NCBI GenBank assembly: GCA_964403075.1
Contig: CAYOEV010000004.1
Location: 71,837-135,836, forward strand
From: CAYOEV01 sp964403075
Lineage (GTDB): Bacteria; Bacteroidota; Bacteroidia; Cytophagales; Cyclobacteriaceae
Direction: 5' to 3'
Length of the DNA: 64,000 nucleotides
A program made the position numbers and the translations under genes. Positions within the stretch are counted from its first letter, which is position 1, and each line of letters begins with the position of its first letter. This document shows, one piece after another, positions 63,788 through 64,000 of the stretch. The notes under the pieces were generated by a model that was not told the DNA's origin, ran no database searches, and saw only the letters and a program-made list of their open reading frames with translations.

Positions 63788-63887
63788 GAGCCAATCGACC
63801 GGGACAATTCTCCTAATTCCTTCCCAATTAAGGAATAGAAATGATCCTTGTGATTAGGAAGGGGGCCTTTTTATGGTCCCTTGGCTC
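63788..63887. repeat. Nested inverted repeat (possible extended hairpin)
   Basis: Four paired arms face each other around a centre near 63826: GAGCCAA (63788-63794) with TTGGCTC (63881-63887); GGGAC (63801-63805) with GTCCC (63876-63880); TCCTAAT (63811-63817) with ATTAGGA (63853-63859); TTCCTT (63817-63822) with AAGGAA (63830-63835). The arms are separated by unequal unpaired bases. It may be a structured RNA or a remnant of a small mobile element. Confidence 0.35.
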
Positions 63888-63912
63888 AGAATAAATTTAC
63901 CCCAAGAAAATG

Positions 63913-63941
63913 AAAAAGCCAGGCACTACATGCCCGGCTTT
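63913..63941 (-). terminator. Terminator of the tRNA-Ser gene
   Basis: Minus-strand stem AAGCCGGGCA with TGCCTGGCTT (63917-63940, one G-T wobble), loop TGTAG, followed by a T run. It lies 8 bases after the tRNA 3' end. Confidence 0.75.
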
Positions 63942-63947
63942 CATCTG

Positions 63948-64000
63948 CAGAGGAGGAGGGATTCGAACCCCCGGTACCTCGCGGTACAACGGTTTTCAAG
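63948..64000 (-). tRNA. tRNA-Ser (anticodon UGA), 3' part only
   Basis: The gene is cut by the right edge. The visible part reads CTTGAAAACC (anticodon loop with TGA), the long variable arm TGTACCGCGAGGTACC typical of class II tRNAs, the T-arm GGGGGTTCGAATCCCTC, and acceptor CTCCTCT with discriminator G. CCA is not encoded. Confidence 0.93.

Overview
The window is chromosomal DNA from a Bacteroidota bacterium, most likely an aerobic, environmental member of the Cytophagales. The signs are a type IX secretion gene (porQ), a PD40-OmpA protein built like PorE, a TonB-dependent receptor with an N-terminal carboxypeptidase-regulatory-like domain, three sensor kinases (two with LytTR partners), a GH3-like enzyme, a tmRNA whose tag is GENNYALAA, and promoter-like TAnnTTTG boxes close to start codons. 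I see no insertion sequence, prophage, CRISPR array or integrase. Most of the window is housekeeping and envelope gene content packed into short operons.

Layout. 0-12.7 kb: a minus-strand lon-porQ-hslU operon (hslU is cut by the left edge), a PorE-like OmpA protein, a GH3-dxr-rseP operon, an HtrA protease, and dnaA convergent with it. 13-20.2 kb: the two methylmalonyl-CoA mutase subunits (the small one very short), then a 1411-residue exported TPR-CHAT protein. 20.2-21.9 kb: a lipoprotein alpha-carbonic anhydrase, a SixA-like phosphatase and a four-helix membrane protein. 22.0-27.3 kb: a tight five-gene operon with an unknown small protein, a short-chain dehydrogenase lacking its catalytic Tyr, and three different photolyase/cryptochrome classes (classical, iron-sulfur FeS-BCP, and DASH). 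27.3-33.0 kb: GT9 glycosyltransferase, EVE-domain protein, a secreted unknown, and an ECF sigma factor / putative anti-sigma / putative outer-membrane barrel operon. 33.5-37.6 kb: a 1371-residue AsmA-like protein. 37.9-38.26 kb: tmRNA (ssrA) with its own promoter candidate and terminator. 38.3-43.9 kb: DUF4174 protein, lipoprotein peptidase, D-threonine-aldolase-like PLP enzyme, inorganic pyrophosphatase, a LytS/LytTR pair and a secreted NTF2-like protein. 44-53.3 kb: a small secreted unknown, both subunits of a 3-oxoacid CoA-transferase, a sortilin/BNR propeller protein, alkaline phosphatase, a 7TMR-DISM histidine kinase and a small C2-like protein. 53.5-58.5 kb: a TonB receptor divergent from a LytS/LytTR pair, preceded by a decayed tandem copy of the same receptor-kinase module. 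58.5-63.7 kb: two glycosyltransferases, a lipoprotein amidohydrolase, and a TolB-propeller/NTF2 fusion. The right edge holds the 3' half of tRNA-Ser(UGA).

How the parts relate. Envelope quality control (HtrA, RseP, Lon, HslU) and type IX secretion parts (PorQ, PorE-like) sit together at the left. The photolyase operon looks like a light-linked DNA repair or sensing unit. The TonB receptor beside a LytS/LytTR pair suggests regulated uptake, and the decayed copy beside it shows that this module was once duplicated. No single new defence or mobile system is visible. The strongest candidates for new biology are the five-gene photolyase operon, the exported TPR-CHAT protein, and the decayed receptor-kinase duplicate.
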